Source: Geodermatophilus africanus
GTDB taxonomy: Bacteria > Actinomycetota > Actinomycetes > Mycobacteriales > Geodermatophilaceae
Direction: 5' to 3'
NCBI RefSeq assembly: GCF_900107105.1
Contig: NZ_FNOT01000011.1
Location: forward strand, 1 to 64,000
Length of the DNA stretch: 64,000 nucleotides
The notes under the pieces were generated by a model that saw only the letters and a program-made list of their open reading frames with translations, made no database searches and had not been told where the DNA came from. Positions 53,449-63,790 of this stretch are shown here, piece by piece; position 1 is the stretch's first letter; each line of letters opens with the position of its first letter. The position numbers and the translations under genes are program-made.

Positions 53449-53946
53449 ATGAGCATCCGTCGGCAGTTCGTGCTGGACGACGTCTCGCGGGCGATCATCG
53501 AGCAGCTGCAGGAGGACGGCCGCCGTCCGTACGCCCGCATCGCCGCAGCGGTGGGGCTGTCGGAGGCCGCCGTCCGGCAGCGCGTGCAGCGGCTGCTCGA
53601 CGCCGGCGTCATGCAGATCGTCGGGGTCACCGACCCGCTGCAGGTCGGCTTCTCCCGGCAGGCGATGGTGGGCGTGCGCACCGGCGGTGACGCCCGCGTG
53701 GCGGCCGACCGCATCGCCGCGTTCACCGAGGTCGACTACGTCGTCATCACGGCGGGTTCGGTCGACCTGCTGGTCGAGGTCGTCTGCGAGGACGACGACC
53801 AGCTGCTCGACGTCGTCGCCCGCATCCGCGCGGTGGAGGGCGTGGAGTCCACCGAGACCCACCTCTACCTCGGGCTGGCCAAGCAGACCTACGCCTGGGG
53901 CACCCGCGGCCCGCAGGGCGCGGCGTCCCCCGACGCCGGGCTCTGA
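53449..53946 (+). CDS. Lrp/AsnC-family regulator
   Basis: The 165-residue protein has the AsnC-type helix-turn-helix (LDDVSRAIIEQLQEDGRRPYARIAAAVGLSEAAVRQRVQRLLDAGVMQIVGV) and the RAM effector domain (ADRIAAFTEVDYVVITAGSVDLLVEVVCEDDDQLLDVVARIRAVEGVESTETHLYL). Such regulators sense amino acids as octamers. ATG 53449 follows GGGGGAGGA. It lies next to the hut regulator IclR and downstream of amino-acid catabolism genes; its targets are unknown. Confidence 0.88.
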   Translation: MSIRRQFVLDDVSRAIIEQLQEDGRRPYARIAAAVGLSEAAVRQRVQRLLDAGVMQIVGVTDPLQVGFSRQAMVGVRTGGDARVAADRIAAFTEVDYVVITAGSVDLLVEVVCEDDDQLLDVVARIRAVEGVESTETHLYLGLAKQTYAWGTRGPQGAASPDAGL

Positions 53947-53984
53947 GACCAGAGCCCACGGAGGTCGCGGGGGCCGCGACGGGG

Positions 53985-54815
53985 TCAGCCTCCGCGCCGG
54001 CCGGGCAGCGCCGCTCGGGGTGGGTGTCCACCGAACCGGCGGGTCACCTCGGCGGCGACCCGGGTCACTCGCAGGGCCAGCCCGTGGCGGGCCGCGGCAT
54101 CCAGGGCCTCGGCGGGGAAGGTGACCGCGGCACCGGCCACCGGGTGCCCGGAGTGGTCGAAGACCGCCGCGGCCACGGAGGCGAAGCCCGGCGTGACCTG
54201 GCCGTCCTCGGTGGCGTACCCGCGCTGGCGGACCTCGGAGAGGACGCGCCGCAGGGCCGACAGGGACGTCGGGCCCGTGCCGTGCCGCTCGACGAAGGCG
54301 CTGGGGTCGGGGAAGAGCGCGCGGACCTGGATCGCCGGCAGGTGGGCGAGCACGGCCCGTCCGCTGGCCGTGAGCTGCGCGGGCAACCGGACGCCGACGT
54401 CGGTCACCAGGGGAGGGCGTCCGGGGGCCCGTTCCTCGACCACGTAGAGAACCTCCCGGCCGTGCAGCACCGCGAGGTGGGCGGTGCAGCCGACGGCGTC
54501 GACCAGCCGGCCCAGCACCGGCCGGGCCAGCCGGGCGAGGGGTTCCTGCCGCAGGTACGCGGACCCGAGCTCGAACGCGCTCACCCCCAGGCCGTACCGG
54601 CGCTCCTCGGGGAGGTGGACGACGAAGCCCGCGGCCATCAGCTCGGCCAGCAGGTGGTACGTCGTCGACCGCGGGAGATCGAGGTCCCGGGCCAGCGCCG
54701 CCGCGGGGACGGGGCCGGGATGGCGGGCCATCGTCTGCAGGACCGCGAGGGCCTGCCGAGCCGCGGGCACGCCTCCGCGGGGTCTCCGGCGGTCGCCGTC
54801 CGTCCTCGGCGTCAC
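53985..54815 (-). CDS. IclR-family regulator, probable hut repressor
   Basis: The 276-residue protein has the IclR winged helix (ARQALAVLQTMARHPGPVPAAALARDLDLPRSTTYHLLAELMAAGFVV) and the GAF-like effector domain (HLAVLHGREVLYVVEERAPG, LPAQLTASGRAVLAHLP, GYATEDGQVTPGFASVAAAVFD, AGAAVTFPAE). It is divergent from hutH with a 22-bp palindrome in between, so a role as histidine-utilisation regulator is likely. GTG 54815 is taken as start; no good ribosome site. Confidence 0.86.
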   Translation of the reverse strand: MTPRTDGDRRRPRGGVPAARQALAVLQTMARHPGPVPAAALARDLDLPRSTTYHLLAELMAAGFVVHLPEERRYGLGVSAFELGSAYLRQEPLARLARPVLGRLVDAVGCTAHLAVLHGREVLYVVEERAPGRPPLVTDVGVRLPAQLTASGRAVLAHLPAIQVRALFPDPSAFVERHGTGPTSLSALRRVLSEVRQRGYATEDGQVTPGFASVAAAVFDHSGHPVAGAAVTFPAEALDAAARHGLALRVTRVAAEVTRRFGGHPPRAALPGRRGG

Positions 54816-54831
54816 CCCCGGAGCGTAGGCA

Positions 54832-54853
54832 GGTGTCTGGCATACCGGACACC
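54832..54853. promoter_or_regulatory. 22-bp palindrome between iclR and hutH
   Basis: GGTGTC (54832-54837) and GACACC (54848-54853) flank TGGCATACCG, which is itself nearly palindromic. The whole is symmetric about 54842/54843 at nearly all positions. It stands in the short gap of the divergent iclR-hutH pair, the usual place of an IclR operator. Confidence 0.65.
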
Positions 54854-54904
54854 AGTGCGGCCGCACGGCTGGGATCGCCGTCCTCCGGGGTGTGCCATGA
54901 CTCC

Positions 54905-56443
54905 GTGGACGCGGAGCGGATCGCAGTGGGCACCGGCCCGGTGGACCCGGACGACCTCGTCCGGGTCGCCCGCCACGGCGCCGGTGTCCGGCTCACCGAC
55001 GGTGCGCTGGCAGAGATCGCCCGGAGCCGGGAGGTCATCGAGAAGCTGGCGGACGACGACCGGCCGCACTACGGGGTCTCCACCGGCTTCGGCGCGCTGG
55101 CCACCACGCACATCCCGGGGGACCGGCGCGCGCAGCTCCAGCGCAGCCTGATCCGCTCCCACGCCGCGGGCAGCGGTGCGGAGGTGGAGCGCGAGGCCGT
55201 GCGCGCCCTGATGCTGCTGCGCCTGTCGACGCTGGCCACCGGCCGCACCGGCGTGCGGGTGGAGACGGCTCAGGCCTACGCCGCGATGCTCGACGCCGGG
55301 CTCACCCCGGTCGTGCGCGAGTACGGCTCCCTGGGGTGCTCCGGTGACCTCGCGCCGCTGGCGCACGTCGCGCTGGCGCTCATGGGCGAGGGCGAGTTGC
55401 GGGACGCGGCGGGTCGCCTGCGGCCGGCGGCCGAGGCGCTCCGCGACCACGGGATCGAGCCGGTCGAGCTGGCCGAGAAGGAGGGGCTCGCGCTGGTCAA
55501 CGGCACCGACGGCATGCTCGGGATGCTCGTCCTGGCGCTGGCCGACCTGCGCCGGCTGCTGACCACGGCGGACGTGGCGGCCGCCATGAGCGTCGAGGCG
55601 CTGCTGGGCACGGACGCCGTCTTCGCCGAGGACCTGCAGGCACTGCGTCCGCACCCGGGGCAGGCCGACTCCGCGGCGAACCTGCGGGCCCTGCTCGCGG
55701 GCAGCGGGATCATGGCCAGTCACCGTGGCCCGGAGTGCACCCGGGTGCAGGATGCCTACTCCCTGCGGTGCGCGCCGCAGGTCCACGGCGCCGCCCGCGA
55801 CACCGCGGCGCACGCTGCGGCGGTGGCCGACCGGGAGCTGGCCGCGGCCATCGACAACCCGGTGGTGACCGTGGACGGGCGGGTGGAGTCCAACGGCAAC
55901 TTCCACGGCGCCCCGGTCGCCTACGCGCTGGACTTCCTGGCGATCGCCGCCGCCGACGTCGCCGGCATGAGCGAGCGGCGCACCGACCGGTTCCTCGACG
56001 TCGCGCGCAACCACGGGCTCCCGCCCTTCCTGGCCGGCGACCCCGGGGTCGACTCCGGCCACATGATCGCCCAGTACACCGCGGCCGGGATCGTCAGCGA
56101 GCTGAAGCGCCTCGCGGTGCCCGCCAGCGCCGACTCGATCCCCTCCTCGGCCATGCAGGAGGACCACGTCTCCATGGGCTGGGCAGCGGCGCGCAAGCTG
56201 CGCCGCGCGATCGACGGCCTGACCCGCGTGCTCGCCATCGAGGTGCTGACCGCCGCTCGCGCGCTGGACCTCCGCTCCCCGTTGCGGCCGGCACCGGCCA
56301 CGGCGGCGGTGCGGGACGCCGTCTGGGCGGCCGGCGTGCCGGGACCGGGATCCGACCGCCACCTGGCCCCGGAGATCGAAGCCGTCGTCGGCCTCGTGGA
56401 CAGCGGCGCGCTCCTGGCCGCCACCGGCCTCGACCTGCACTGA
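54905..56443 (+). CDS. hutH: Histidine ammonia-lyase
   Basis: The 512-residue enzyme (EC 4.3.1.3) converts L-histidine to trans-urocanate and ammonia. The MIO prosthetic group forms from the tripeptide in [14 protein letters not shown] (about 145-147); here it is Cys-Ser-Gly, a variant known in actinobacterial HutH, instead of Ala-Ser-Gly. Other family segments are [62 protein letters not shown] 54905 gives the usual length; GTG 54890 and 54833 are alternatives. It is followed after 10 bp by hutU. Confidence 0.93.
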   Translation: MDAERIAVGTGPVDPDDLVRVARHGAGVRLTDGALAEIARSREVIEKLADDDRPHYGVSTGFGALATTHIPGDRRAQLQRSLIRSHAAGSGAEVEREAVRALMLLRLSTLATGRTGVRVETAQAYAAMLDAGLTPVVREYGSLGCSGDLAPLAHVALALMGEGELRDAAGRLRPAAEALRDHGIEPVELAEKEGLALVNGTDGMLGMLVLALADLRRLLTTADVAAAMSVEALLGTDAVFAEDLQALRPHPGQADSAANLRALLAGSGIMASHRGPECTRVQDAYSLRCAPQVHGAARDTAAHAAAVADRELAAAIDNPVVTVDGRVESNGNFHGAPVAYALDFLAIAAADVAGMSERRTDRFLDVARNHGLPPFLAGDPGVDSGHMIAQYTAAGIVSELKRLAVPASADSIPSSAMQEDHVSMGWAAARKLRRAIDGLTRVLAIEVLTAARALDLRSPLRPAPATAAVRDAVWAAGVPGPGSDRHLAPEIEAVVGLVDSGALLAATGLDLH

Positions 56444-56453
56444 GGAGGAACCC

Positions 56454-58109
56454 ATGGACGGAGCCCGACCGGTCCGCGCCCCCCGCGGCACGACCCTGAC
56501 CGCGCGGAGCTGGCAGACCGAGGCCCCCCTGCGGATGCTGCAGAACAACCTCGACCCCGAGGTCGCCGAGCGCCCCGACGACCTGGTGGTCTACGGCGGC
56601 ACCGGACGGGCGGCCCGGGACTGGGCGAGCTACGACGCGATGGTGCGCACCCTGACCACGCTGGCCCCGGACGAGACGATGCTCGTGCAGTCCGGCCGCC
56701 CGGTCGGCGTGCTGCGCACCCACGAGTGGGCGCCGCGGGTGCTCATCGCCAACTCCAACCTCGTCCCGGACTGGGCGACCTGGCCGGAGTTCCGCCGGCT
56801 GGAGCGCCTGGGCCTGACCATGTACGGGCAGATGACCGCCGGCTCCTGGATCTACATCGGGACCCAGGGGATCGTCCAGGGCACCTACGAGACCTTCGCC
56901 GCCGTCGCCGCCAAGCGGTTCGGCGGCACGCTCGCCGGCACCCTCACGCTGACCGGCGGCTGCGGTGGCATGGGCGGTGCCCAGCCGCTGGCGGTCGCGC
57001 TCAACGGCGGCGTGTGCCTGGTCGTCGACGTCGACCCGAGCCGCCTGCGCCGCCGGGTCGAGCACCGCTACCTCGACGAGGTCGCCGACTCGCTGGACGA
57101 CGCGGTGTCCCGCTGCCTCGCCGCCAGGGCGGAGCGGCGGGCGCTGTCCGTCGGCCTGGTCGGGAACGCCGCCACGGTGTTCCCCGACCTGCTCCGCCGC
57201 GGGGTGGACGTCGACGTCGTCACCGACCAGACCTCGGCCCACGATCCGCTGTCGTACCTGCCCGAGGGGGTGGACCTCGGCGACTGGCACGACTACGCCG
57301 CGGCCAAGCCGGAGGAGTTCACCGACCGGGCGCGGGCGTCGATGGCGAAGCACGTCGAGGCGATGGTGGGCTTCCTGGACGCGGGCGCGGAGGTGTTCGA
57401 CTACGGCAACTCCATCCGCGACGAGGCCCGGCTGGGCGGGTTCGACCGGGCCTTCGCCTTCCCGGGCTTCGTGCCCGCCTACATCCGCCCGCTGTTCTGC
57501 GAGGGCAAGGGACCCTTCCGCTGGGCGGCCCTGTCCGGCGACCCGGCCGACATCGCGGCGACCGACCGCGCCGTGCTGGACCTCTTCCCCGACGACGACC
57601 ACCTGCACCGGTGGATCCGTGCCGCCCGGGAGCGGATCGCCTTCCAGGGACTGCCGGCCCGCATCTGCTGGCTGGGCCACGGCGAGCGCGACGTCGCCGG
57701 GCTGCGCTTCAACGAGATGGTCGCCTCCGGCGAGATCAGCGCGCCGATCGTCATCGGCCGCGACCACCTCGACTGCGGCTCGGTGGCCTCGCCCTACCGG
57801 GAGACCGAGGCCATGGCGGACGGCTCGGACGCGATCGCCGACTGGCCGCTGCTCAACGCCCTGGTCAACACCGCCAGCGGGGCCACCTGGGTGTCGATCC
57901 ACCACGGCGGGGGCGTGGGCATCGGGCGGTCGATCCACGCCGGCCAGGTGAGCGTCGCCGACGGCACCGACCTGGCCGCGGCCAAGCTGGCCCGCGTCCT
58001 GGCCAACGACCCCGGCACGGGCGTGATCCGGCACGTGGACGCCGGCTACCAGCGCGCCGAGGAGGTCGCCGCGGCGCGCGGCTTCCGGGTCCCGATGCGG
58101 GAGAGCTGA
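56454..58109 (+). CDS. hutU: Urocanate hydratase
   Basis: The 551-residue enzyme (EC 4.2.1.49) hydrates urocanate to imidazolonepropionate with NAD+ as electrophilic cofactor. Recognised segments are AELWQTE-type opening ([32 protein letters not shown]), [35 protein letters not shown] (Rossmann-like NAD site), [35 protein letters not shown] and [23 protein letters not shown] (56443-56448) precedes the ATG. Its stop is only 3 bp from the stop of convergent hutI. Confidence 0.94.
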   Translation: MDGARPVRAPRGTTLTARSWQTEAPLRMLQNNLDPEVAERPDDLVVYGGTGRAARDWASYDAMVRTLTTLAPDETMLVQSGRPVGVLRTHEWAPRVLIANSNLVPDWATWPEFRRLERLGLTMYGQMTAGSWIYIGTQGIVQGTYETFAAVAAKRFGGTLAGTLTLTGGCGGMGGAQPLAVALNGGVCLVVDVDPSRLRRRVEHRYLDEVADSLDDAVSRCLAARAERRALSVGLVGNAATVFPDLLRRGVDVDVVTDQTSAHDPLSYLPEGVDLGDWHDYAAAKPEEFTDRARASMAKHVEAMVGFLDAGAEVFDYGNSIRDEARLGGFDRAFAFPGFVPAYIRPLFCEGKGPFRWAALSGDPADIAATDRAVLDLFPDDDHLHRWIRAARERIAFQGLPARICWLGHGERDVAGLRFNEMVASGEISAPIVIGRDHLDCGSVASPYRETEAMADGSDAIADWPLLNALVNTASGATWVSIHHGGGVGIGRSIHAGQVSVADGTDLAAAKLARVLANDPGTGVIRHVDAGYQRAEEVAAARGFRVPMRES

Positions 58110-58112
58110 TCG

Positions 58113-59333
58113 TCAGCCGACGACCTGCCGCCCGGCCTGCCACACCCCGGTGACCAGCGGGACGCCCGGCCGGTAGGAGAGGTGGACGTGCGAGGGTGCG
58201 TCCAGCAGGACGACGTCGGCGCGGGCGCCGACCCCGAGGTGCCCGACGTCGTCGCGCCGCAGCGCCCGCGCGCCGCCGAGGGTGGCCGCCCACACCGCCT
58301 CGTCGGGGGTCATCCGCATGTCCCGCACCGCCACGGCGATGCAGAACGGCATGTTGGTGGTGTAGCTGGACCCGGGGTTGCAGTCGGCGGCCAGCGCCAC
58401 GGGAACGCCGGCGTCGATCAGGCGGCGGGCGTCGGGATAGCCCGCCCGGGTGGAGAACTCCGCCCCGGGCAGCAGGGTGGCGACCGTCCGGCTGGACGCC
58501 AGGGCCTCGACGTCGTCGTCGGTCACGTGGGTGACGTGGTCGGCGGAGGCGGCGTCGACCTCGACGGCGATCTGCACGCCCGGCCCGGGGCCCAGCTGGT
58601 TGGCGTGCACCCGGGGGAGCAGCCCGCGGGCGGCGCCGGCACGCAGGACCGCCCGGGTCTGGTCCCCGTCGAAGGCGCCGCGGTCGCAGAAGACGTCGAT
58701 CCACCTCGCCACCGGTGCGCAGGCGTCGAGCATCGCCGAGCACACCAGGTCGACGTAGTCGTCCGGGCGGTCGGCGTACTCCGGGGGGACGACGTGCGCC
58801 CCGAGGAAGGTGACCTCCGCGGTGTGCTCGGCGGCGACCTCGAGGCTGCGCCGCTCGTCGGCGACGGTCAACCCGTAGCCGGACTTGCACTCGATCGTCG
58901 TGGTGCCCGACCGCCTCGCCTCGGCGACGAGGGCCGCGGTGGTGCGGTCGAGCTCGTCGCGGGGAGCCGCACGGGTGGCGGCGACGGTCGTCCGGATCCC
59001 CCCGGCCGTGTAGGGGCGGCCCGACATGCGGGCGGCGAACTCCGCCGTCCGGTCCCCGGCGAAGACCAGGTGGCCGTGGCTGTCGACGAAGCCCGGCAGG
59101 ACCGCGCGGCCGCCCGCGTCCACCCGCTCGTCGGCGGCGCCCTCGGGGACCCGGCTCCGCGGTCCGGCCCAGGCGACGACCCCGCCGTCGAGGACCAGCG
59201 CGGCGTCGCGGACCAGGCCCAGCGAGCCCTCGCCGAGCGCGGGGTCGTTGGTGACCAGGGTGCCGATGCGGTCGATCAGCACGCCCCTGTCGCCGGCCGC
59301 CTCGCTGACGGGCTCCGGCCCCTGTCCGCTCAC
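58113..59333 (-). CDS. hutI: Imidazolonepropionase
   Basis: The 406-residue amidohydrolase (EC 3.5.2.7) hydrolyses imidazolonepropionate to N-formimidoyl-L-glutamate. It has the metal motif SHGHLVFAG, the substrate-binding [30 protein letters not shown], the metal His in [10 protein letters not shown] and HANQLGPG, and [15 protein letters not shown]. Its GTG overlaps the hutF stop by four bases (GTGA). It is the last gene of the minus-strand run that converges on hutH-hutU. Confidence 0.92.
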   Translation of the reverse strand: MSGQGPEPVSEAAGDRGVLIDRIGTLVTNDPALGEGSLGLVRDAALVLDGGVVAWAGPRSRVPEGAADERVDAGGRAVLPGFVDSHGHLVFAGDRTAEFAARMSGRPYTAGGIRTTVAATRAAPRDELDRTTAALVAEARRSGTTTIECKSGYGLTVADERRSLEVAAEHTAEVTFLGAHVVPPEYADRPDDYVDLVCSAMLDACAPVARWIDVFCDRGAFDGDQTRAVLRAGAARGLLPRVHANQLGPGPGVQIAVEVDAASADHVTHVTDDDVEALASSRTVATLLPGAEFSTRAGYPDARRLIDAGVPVALAADCNPGSSYTTNMPFCIAVAVRDMRMTPDEAVWAATLGGARALRRDDVGHLGVGARADVVLLDAPSHVHLSYRPGVPLVTGVWQAGRQVVG

Positions 59334-60667
59334 GGCAGCACCGCCGCTATGGCCGAGTCGAGCGCCGCGGGCACGTCGTCCACCGCGGTGTGCCGGCCGT
59401 CGGCGACCACCCTGCGGCCGCCGACGACGACCTCGCGCACGTCGGGGGCGCCGCCGGCGAAGACCACCGACTCCAGCAGGGTCGCCGGCCGCGCCCCCGC
59501 CAGCCGCACGGAGCCGAGCCCGACGGTGACGAGGTCCGCGAGTGCGCCGACGGCGAGTCGGCCGGTCTCCGGCCAGCCCAGGGAGGCCGCGCCGTCCCCG
59601 GTCGCGGCCCGGAGCAGCGCGGCCGCGCTCCAGTGGCCCCGCCGCTCGGTGGCCAGCCGTTCCCCGAGCTCCACGCCGCGGGCCTCCTCGAACAGGTCGA
59701 TGACGGCGTGGCCGTCGCTGCCGAGGGACAGCGGGCAGCCGGCGTCGGCGAGTGCGCGGGCCGGCCCGATGCCGTCGGCGAGGTCCCGCTCGGTCGTGGG
59801 GCACAGGCAGACCGTCGTGCCCGACCGCCCGAGCAGGCCGGTGTCGGTGGCCGTGAGGTGGGTGGCGTGCACGGCGGTGGAGCGCGGGCCGAGCACGCCG
59901 GAGCCGGCGAGCAGCTGCGTCGGGGTGCAGCCGTGCGCCGCCAGGCAGGCCTCGTTCTCGGCGCGCTGCTCGGAGAGGTGGACGTGCAGCGGTGCGCGGC
60001 GCTCGTCCGCCCAGGCCGCCACGGTCCCCAGCTGGTCGGCCGGGACCGCGCGCACCGAGTGGATCGCCGCGCCGACGCGGGCCCGGGCGGTGCCGCGCAG
60101 CTGCGAGGCGCGATCGGCCCACGCCGCGGCGTCCCCGTCGCCGAAGCGCAGCTGCGGGCCCTGCAGGTCCTGGTCGAAGCCCCCGGACAGGTAGCAAGTG
60201 TCGAGCAGGGTGATCCGGATGCCGGCGTCGTCGGCGGCCGCCAGCAGCGCCTCCCCTACGGCGTTGGCGTCGGCGTAGGGCACCCCGCCGGGGCCGTGGT
60301 GCAGGTAGTGGAACTCCCCGACGCAGGTGACCCCGGCCAGCGCCATCTCCGCGTAGGTGGCCCGGGCCAGCGCGTGGCAGGAGTCCGGGGTCAGCGCGGT
60401 GGCGACGGCGTACATCTCCTCCCGCCACGTCCAGAACGTGCCGCCGGCCCGGTGGGTGCGCCCCCGCAGGGCCCGGTGGAAGGCGTGCGAGTGGCCGTTG
60501 GCCAGGCCGGGCAGGGTGAGCCCGCGCAGGTGGACGGCTCCGGGCGGACGCTCCGCACCTGGCCGCAGCGCCGCGATCCGCTCGCCGTCGACCTCGATCA
60601 GCACGTCGGCGTCCGCCCGGTCGCCGCCGAGCCACGCGTGGTCGGCGAAGAACGCCGTCACCGGCAT
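59330..60667 (-). CDS. hutF: Formimidoylglutamate deiminase
   Basis: The 445-residue amidohydrolase (EC 3.5.3.13) converts N-formimidoyl-L-glutamate to N-formyl-L-glutamate and ammonia. Family segments: [21 protein letters not shown] (metal site), [92 protein letters not shown] 60667 overlaps the upstream M20 gene by 10 bp; GTG 60661 with a GTGA overlap is an alternative. It hands product to an N-formylglutamate amidohydrolase, which is not present as classical HutG. Confidence 0.92.
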   Translation of the reverse strand: MPVTAFFADHAWLGGDRADADVLIEVDGERIAALRPGAERPPGAVHLRGLTLPGLANGHSHAFHRALRGRTHRAGGTFWTWREEMYAVATALTPDSCHALARATYAEMALAGVTCVGEFHYLHHGPGGVPYADANAVGEALLAAADDAGIRITLLDTCYLSGGFDQDLQGPQLRFGDGDAAAWADRASQLRGTARARVGAAIHSVRAVPADQLGTVAAWADERRAPLHVHLSEQRAENEACLAAHGCTPTQLLAGSGVLGPRSTAVHATHLTATDTGLLGRSGTTVCLCPTTERDLADGIGPARALADAGCPLSLGSDGHAVIDLFEEARGVELGERLATERRGHWSAAALLRAATGDGAASLGWPETGRLAVGALADLVTVGLGSVRLAGARPATLLESVVFAGGAPDVREVVVGGRRVVADGRHTAVDDVPAALDSAIAAVLP

Positions 60668-61938
60668 GCCAGGTCCTCGAGCACCGCGGCCAGGGCGCGC
60701 ACGCCGGCGGTGCAGTCGTCGGCGGTGGCGTGCTCGGCCGGGCTGTGGCTGACCCCGGTCGGGTTCCGCACGAACAGCATGGCCGTGGGCACCCGGGCCG
60801 CGAGGACCCCCGCGTCGTGGCCGGCGCCCGTCGGCAGCGCCGGGACCCCGCCCAGGACGGCGTCGATGCGGTCGCGCAGCCGCGCGTCGAAGTCGACGAC
60901 GGGGGACCAGGACTCCTGCGTCACCCGGACCGTCGTGCCGTGGAGACTCCCCGCTCGTTCGGCGGCCGCGGTGATGCCGGCGACGAGGTCGGCGACGGTG
61001 GCGTCGTCGGGCGCGCGGCCGTCCAACCACGCCTCCACCCGCGAGGGGATCGCGTTGGTCCCGTTCGGGGAGACCTCGACTCTGCCGAAGGTCGCCACCG
61101 CGCCGGCCCGCTCGGCCAGCCCTCGCGCCGCCAGGACCGTCGAGGCGAACGGCAGCACCGGGTCCCGCCGGTCCTGCAGACGCGTGGTGCCGGCGTGGTT
61201 GGCCTCGCCCTCGAAGGAGCACCGCCAGCGGCCGTGCGGCCAGATCGCCGTGGCCACTCCCACGGGCTCGGCGGAGTGCACGAGCGCCTGCCCCTGCTCG
61301 ACGTGCAGCTCCACGAAGCTGCCGATCCGCGCGAGCGCCTCGTCGTCGCGCCCCAGGTCGGCGGGGTCCGCGCCGGCCCGCCGCATCGCCTCGGCCAGCG
61401 TCAGGCCGTCGCGGTCCCGCAGGCCGCGCGCCCGGTCCGGGTCGAGCGCGCCGGTGAGCAACCGGCTGCCGACGCACGCGACGCCGAAGCGGGCGCCCTC
61501 CTCGTCGCTGAAGGCCACCACCGCGATCGGGCGCGCCGGCTCGACGCGCCGGGCGCGGAGCTCATCCACGGCCAGGAAGCCGGAGACGACCCCGAGCGGA
61601 CCGTCGTAGGCGCCGCCGTCCGGGACGCTGTCGAGGTGGCTGCCGGTCACCACGGCACCGGCGGCCGGCGTCCCCCACCAGGCCCACAGGTTGCCGTTGC
61701 GGTCCTGCTCGCAGGCCATCTCGCGCTGCGCGGCCTGGTCGGCGAACCAGGTCCTCAGCTCCAGGTCGGCCGGCGTCCAGGCGGCGCGCCGGTAGCCGCC
61801 GGTCGTCCGGTCGCGGCCGATCCCGCCGAGCGCCGTCCAGGTCCGGGCGAAGCGCCGGTCCAGCGACTCCTCCATGGCCCCATCGCACACCGTCAGGACG
61901 GCGCGGCCCAGGTCCGCGGCGGCGTGGCTGTCTGTCAT
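60658..61938 (-). CDS. M20-family amidohydrolase (allantoate/N-carbamoyl amino acid type)
   Basis: The 426-residue metallo-amidase has the family landmarks [20 protein letters not shown] (metal), [10 protein letters not shown] (metal/catalytic Glu), [10 protein letters not shown], and the dimerisation-domain pieces [14 protein letters not shown] and GAGHDAG; SHSPAEH closes the site. Annotated relatives are allantoate amidohydrolases and N-carbamoyl-L-amino-acid hydrolases. It is embedded between hutF and the ureohydrolase on one transcript. The last hut step, hydrolysis of N-formyl-L-glutamate, has no HutG here, so this enzyme is a good candidate (inference). Confidence 0.85.
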   Translation of the reverse strand: MTDSHAAADLGRAVLTVCDGAMEESLDRRFARTWTALGGIGRDRTTGGYRRAAWTPADLELRTWFADQAAQREMACEQDRNGNLWAWWGTPAAGAVVTGSHLDSVPDGGAYDGPLGVVSGFLAVDELRARRVEPARPIAVVAFSDEEGARFGVACVGSRLLTGALDPDRARGLRDRDGLTLAEAMRRAGADPADLGRDDEALARIGSFVELHVEQGQALVHSAEPVGVATAIWPHGRWRCSFEGEANHAGTTRLQDRRDPVLPFASTVLAARGLAERAGAVATFGRVEVSPNGTNAIPSRVEAWLDGRAPDDATVADLVAGITAAAERAGSLHGTTVRVTQESWSPVVDFDARLRDRIDAVLGGVPALPTGAGHDAGVLAARVPTAMLFVRNPTGVSHSPAEHATADDCTAGVRALAAVLEDLACR

Positions 61939-61975
61939 CCCAGACGGTCGGCCCCGCTCCGCGCGGGCGCCGGGC

Positions 61976-62926
61976 TCAGGCGCGGTTGAGCGCCAGGACC
62001 GACAACAGCTCGTAGCCCACGTGGGCCGCGGCGATGCCGGTGAGCTCGGCGTGGTCGTAGGGCGGGGACACCTCGACGATGTCGGCGCCGACCACGTCGA
62101 CCCCGACCAGCCCGCGCAGCGTGTTGAGCAGCTCCCGGCTGGTGAGCCCGCCGGCCTCCGGCGTGCCCGTGCCCGGCGCGTGCGCGGGGTCGAGGACGTC
62201 GATGTCGATCGACACGTAGACCGGGCCGCCGGCCAGCCGGCCGCGCATCCGCTCCACGATGCTGCGCACGCCGTCGACCTCGTAGTCGTCGGAGCGGATC
62301 ATCTGGAAGCCCAGGACGGCGTCGTCCTCGAGGTCCTGCTTGCCGTACAACGGGCCGCGGATGCCCATGTGCAGCGAGCGCTCCAGGTCGATGAGCCCCT
62401 CCTCGCTGGCGCGGCGGAACGGCGTGCCGTGCGTGTAGGGGGCGCCGAAGTAGGTGTCCCAGGTGTCGAGGTGGGCGTCGAAGTGCAGGACGGCGACCGG
62501 TCCGTGGTCGCGGGCCAGCGAGCGCAGGATGGGCAGCGCGATGGTGTGGTCGCCGCCGATGGTGAGCAGCTGGGCGCCGTCGGCCCGCAGCGCCGTCACC
62601 TCCCGGTCGATGGTGTCGATGGCCTCGCCGAGGTCGAACGGGTTGACGCCGATGTCTCCGGCGTCGGCCACCTGCTGGGTGCCGAAGGGCGTGGCGTCGA
62701 GCGCGGGGTTGTAGGGCCGGAGCAGCTTCGAGCCCGCCCGCACGTGGCCGGGCCCGAACCGGGCGCCGGGCCGGTAGCTGACGCCGGAGTCGAACGGCAC
62801 CCCGAGGACGGCGACGTCGGCGCGGGAGACCTCGTCGAGGCGCGGCAGCCGGGCGAAGGTCGCCGGGCCGGCGTAGCGGGGCACCCGGGTGGCGTCCACG
62901 GGACCGATGGGCGTCTGCTCCTGCAC
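61976..62926 (-). CDS. Ureohydrolase (agmatinase/guanidinobutyrase family)
   Basis: The 316-residue protein has the arginase-fold manganese motifs [39 protein letters not shown] and [23 protein letters not shown]. The latter wording is of the agmatinase/guanidinobutyrase group; a formimidoylglutamase is less likely because HutF is already present. It is first in the run ureohydrolase-M20-hutF-hutI and 37 bp before the M20 gene. The divergent XRE-cupin regulator and the shared TTGACA-containing motif suggest control by that regulator. Confidence 0.86.
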   Translation of the reverse strand: MQEQTPIGPVDATRVPRYAGPATFARLPRLDEVSRADVAVLGVPFDSGVSYRPGARFGPGHVRAGSKLLRPYNPALDATPFGTQQVADAGDIGVNPFDLGEAIDTIDREVTALRADGAQLLTIGGDHTIALPILRSLARDHGPVAVLHFDAHLDTWDTYFGAPYTHGTPFRRASEEGLIDLERSLHMGIRGPLYGKQDLEDDAVLGFQMIRSDDYEVDGVRSIVERMRGRLAGGPVYVSIDIDVLDPAHAPGTGTPEAGGLTSRELLNTLRGLVGVDVVGADIVEVSPPYDHAELTGIAAAHVGYELLSVLALNRA

Positions 62927-62981
62927 GGGCTCTCCAAGGGCTCGGGGCGGGGTCGCGTCCCCCGTCCGGGTCGGCCGCCAC

Positions 62982-63032
62982 TGTCAACTCGTGTTTCCCA
63001 CTTGTCAACCTCCCGCGTCGGCTGGCTAGTGT
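62982..63032. promoter_or_regulatory. Divergent promoters and repeated TGTCAA elements
   Basis: Two TGTCAA sites (62982-62987 and 63003-63008) are TTGACA boxes on the minus strand, 15 nt apart. The second with GACAGT (62985-62980; 17-nt spacer) can drive the ureohydrolase run. On the plus strand TTGTCA (63002) and TAGTGT (63027-63032) can drive the XRE-cupin gene. The minus-strand sequence AAACACGAGTTGACA (62996-62982) recurs with three changes at 63670-63684. Confidence 0.5.
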
Positions 63033-63054
63033 CCGGGAGACCGGGGAGGTGGTC

Positions 63055-63660
63055 ATGACGGCGGTTCCGGAGGGCACGGCGCGCGCGGACGGCGTGCCGC
63101 GGATCGGTGGGCGGCTCAAGGCGGTCAGGCAGGCGCGCCGGCTCACGCTCACCGACGTGGCCGAGGCCAGTGGGCTGACCAAGGGGTTCCTCAGCAAGCT
63201 CGAGCGCGACCAGGCCACCGCCTCGGTGGCGGCCCTGGTGCGGGTGTGCAACGCGCTGGGCATCTCACCGGGGAGCCTCTTCGAGGCCGCGCCGGGCGGG
63301 GAGGCCGTCCGCGCCGGCAGCTACCCGCCGATCGCCTTCGGCGGCCAGGGGCTGACCGAGTACCTGCTCACGCCCGCCGGCGAGCGGCGGATGCAGGCGA
63401 TCCTCTCCGAGGTCGCCCCCGGCGGCGGCAGCGGCGCGGAGAGCTACGCGCTGCCCGCCGAGGTGGAGTTCGTCTTCGTGCTGGAGGGCGAGCTCGAGGT
63501 GACCGTGGCCGGCGAGGGGACCGTGCTGGGGCCCGGCGACGCGTTCACCTTCTCGCCCGGCACCGAACACGGCTTCCGCTCGCTGCGCACCGACGGGACC
63601 ACCCGCGTGCTCTGGGTGTTCGCCCCGGCACTCTCGGAGGGGCGGGCCGCGCTCCCGTAG
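63055..63660 (+). CDS. XRE-family regulator with C-terminal cupin
   Basis: The 201-residue protein has an XRE helix-turn-helix (about 20-75: RIGGRLKAVRQARRLTLTDVAEASGLTKGFLSKLERDQATASVAALVRVCNALGI) and a small beta-barrel cupin (EVEFVFVLEGELEVTVAGEGTVLGPGDAFTFSPGTEHGFRSL). This pair is the PuuR/polyamine-regulator type that senses small amines or amino acids. It stands between the divergent ureohydrolase operon and the downstream permease, both preceded by the same 15-bp motif. ATG 63055 follows GGGGAGG; GTG 63049 is the alternative. Confidence 0.88.
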   Translation: MTAVPEGTARADGVPRIGGRLKAVRQARRLTLTDVAEASGLTKGFLSKLERDQATASVAALVRVCNALGISPGSLFEAAPGGEAVRAGSYPPIAFGGQGLTEYLLTPAGERRMQAILSEVAPGGGSGAESYALPAEVEFVFVLEGELEVTVAGEGTVLGPGDAFTFSPGTEHGFRSLRTDGTTRVLWVFAPALSEGRAALP

Positions 63661-63669
63661 TCTGCCAGG

Positions 63670-63707
63670 AAACAGTAGTTGACATATGAGCAACCGATGG
63701 TGATGCT
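63670..63707 (+). promoter_or_regulatory. Promoter/operator of the APC permease
   Basis: AAACAGTAGTTGACA (63670-63684) contains a perfect TTGACA -35; a GATGCT (63702-63707) lies after 17 nt. The 15-mer matches AAACACGAGTTGACA upstream of the ureohydrolase at 12 of 15 positions. The shared part covers the -35 element, so a repressor bound there would block both promoters. Confidence 0.5.
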
Positions 63708-63790
63708 CGCTGCGACCCACGCCACAGGAGTCCGCGGAGGACTCTGGTGGCCGGACCCCGAGGCCCGGACGAGGCCGCAGAGGAGCGCAC

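Noticed and set aside
61976..62926. Formimidoylglutamase (arginase-fold HutG)
   Set aside because: The motif wording ([21 protein letters not shown]) is of the agmatinase/guanidinobutyrase group and HutF already consumes formimidoylglutamate; not excluded experimentally.
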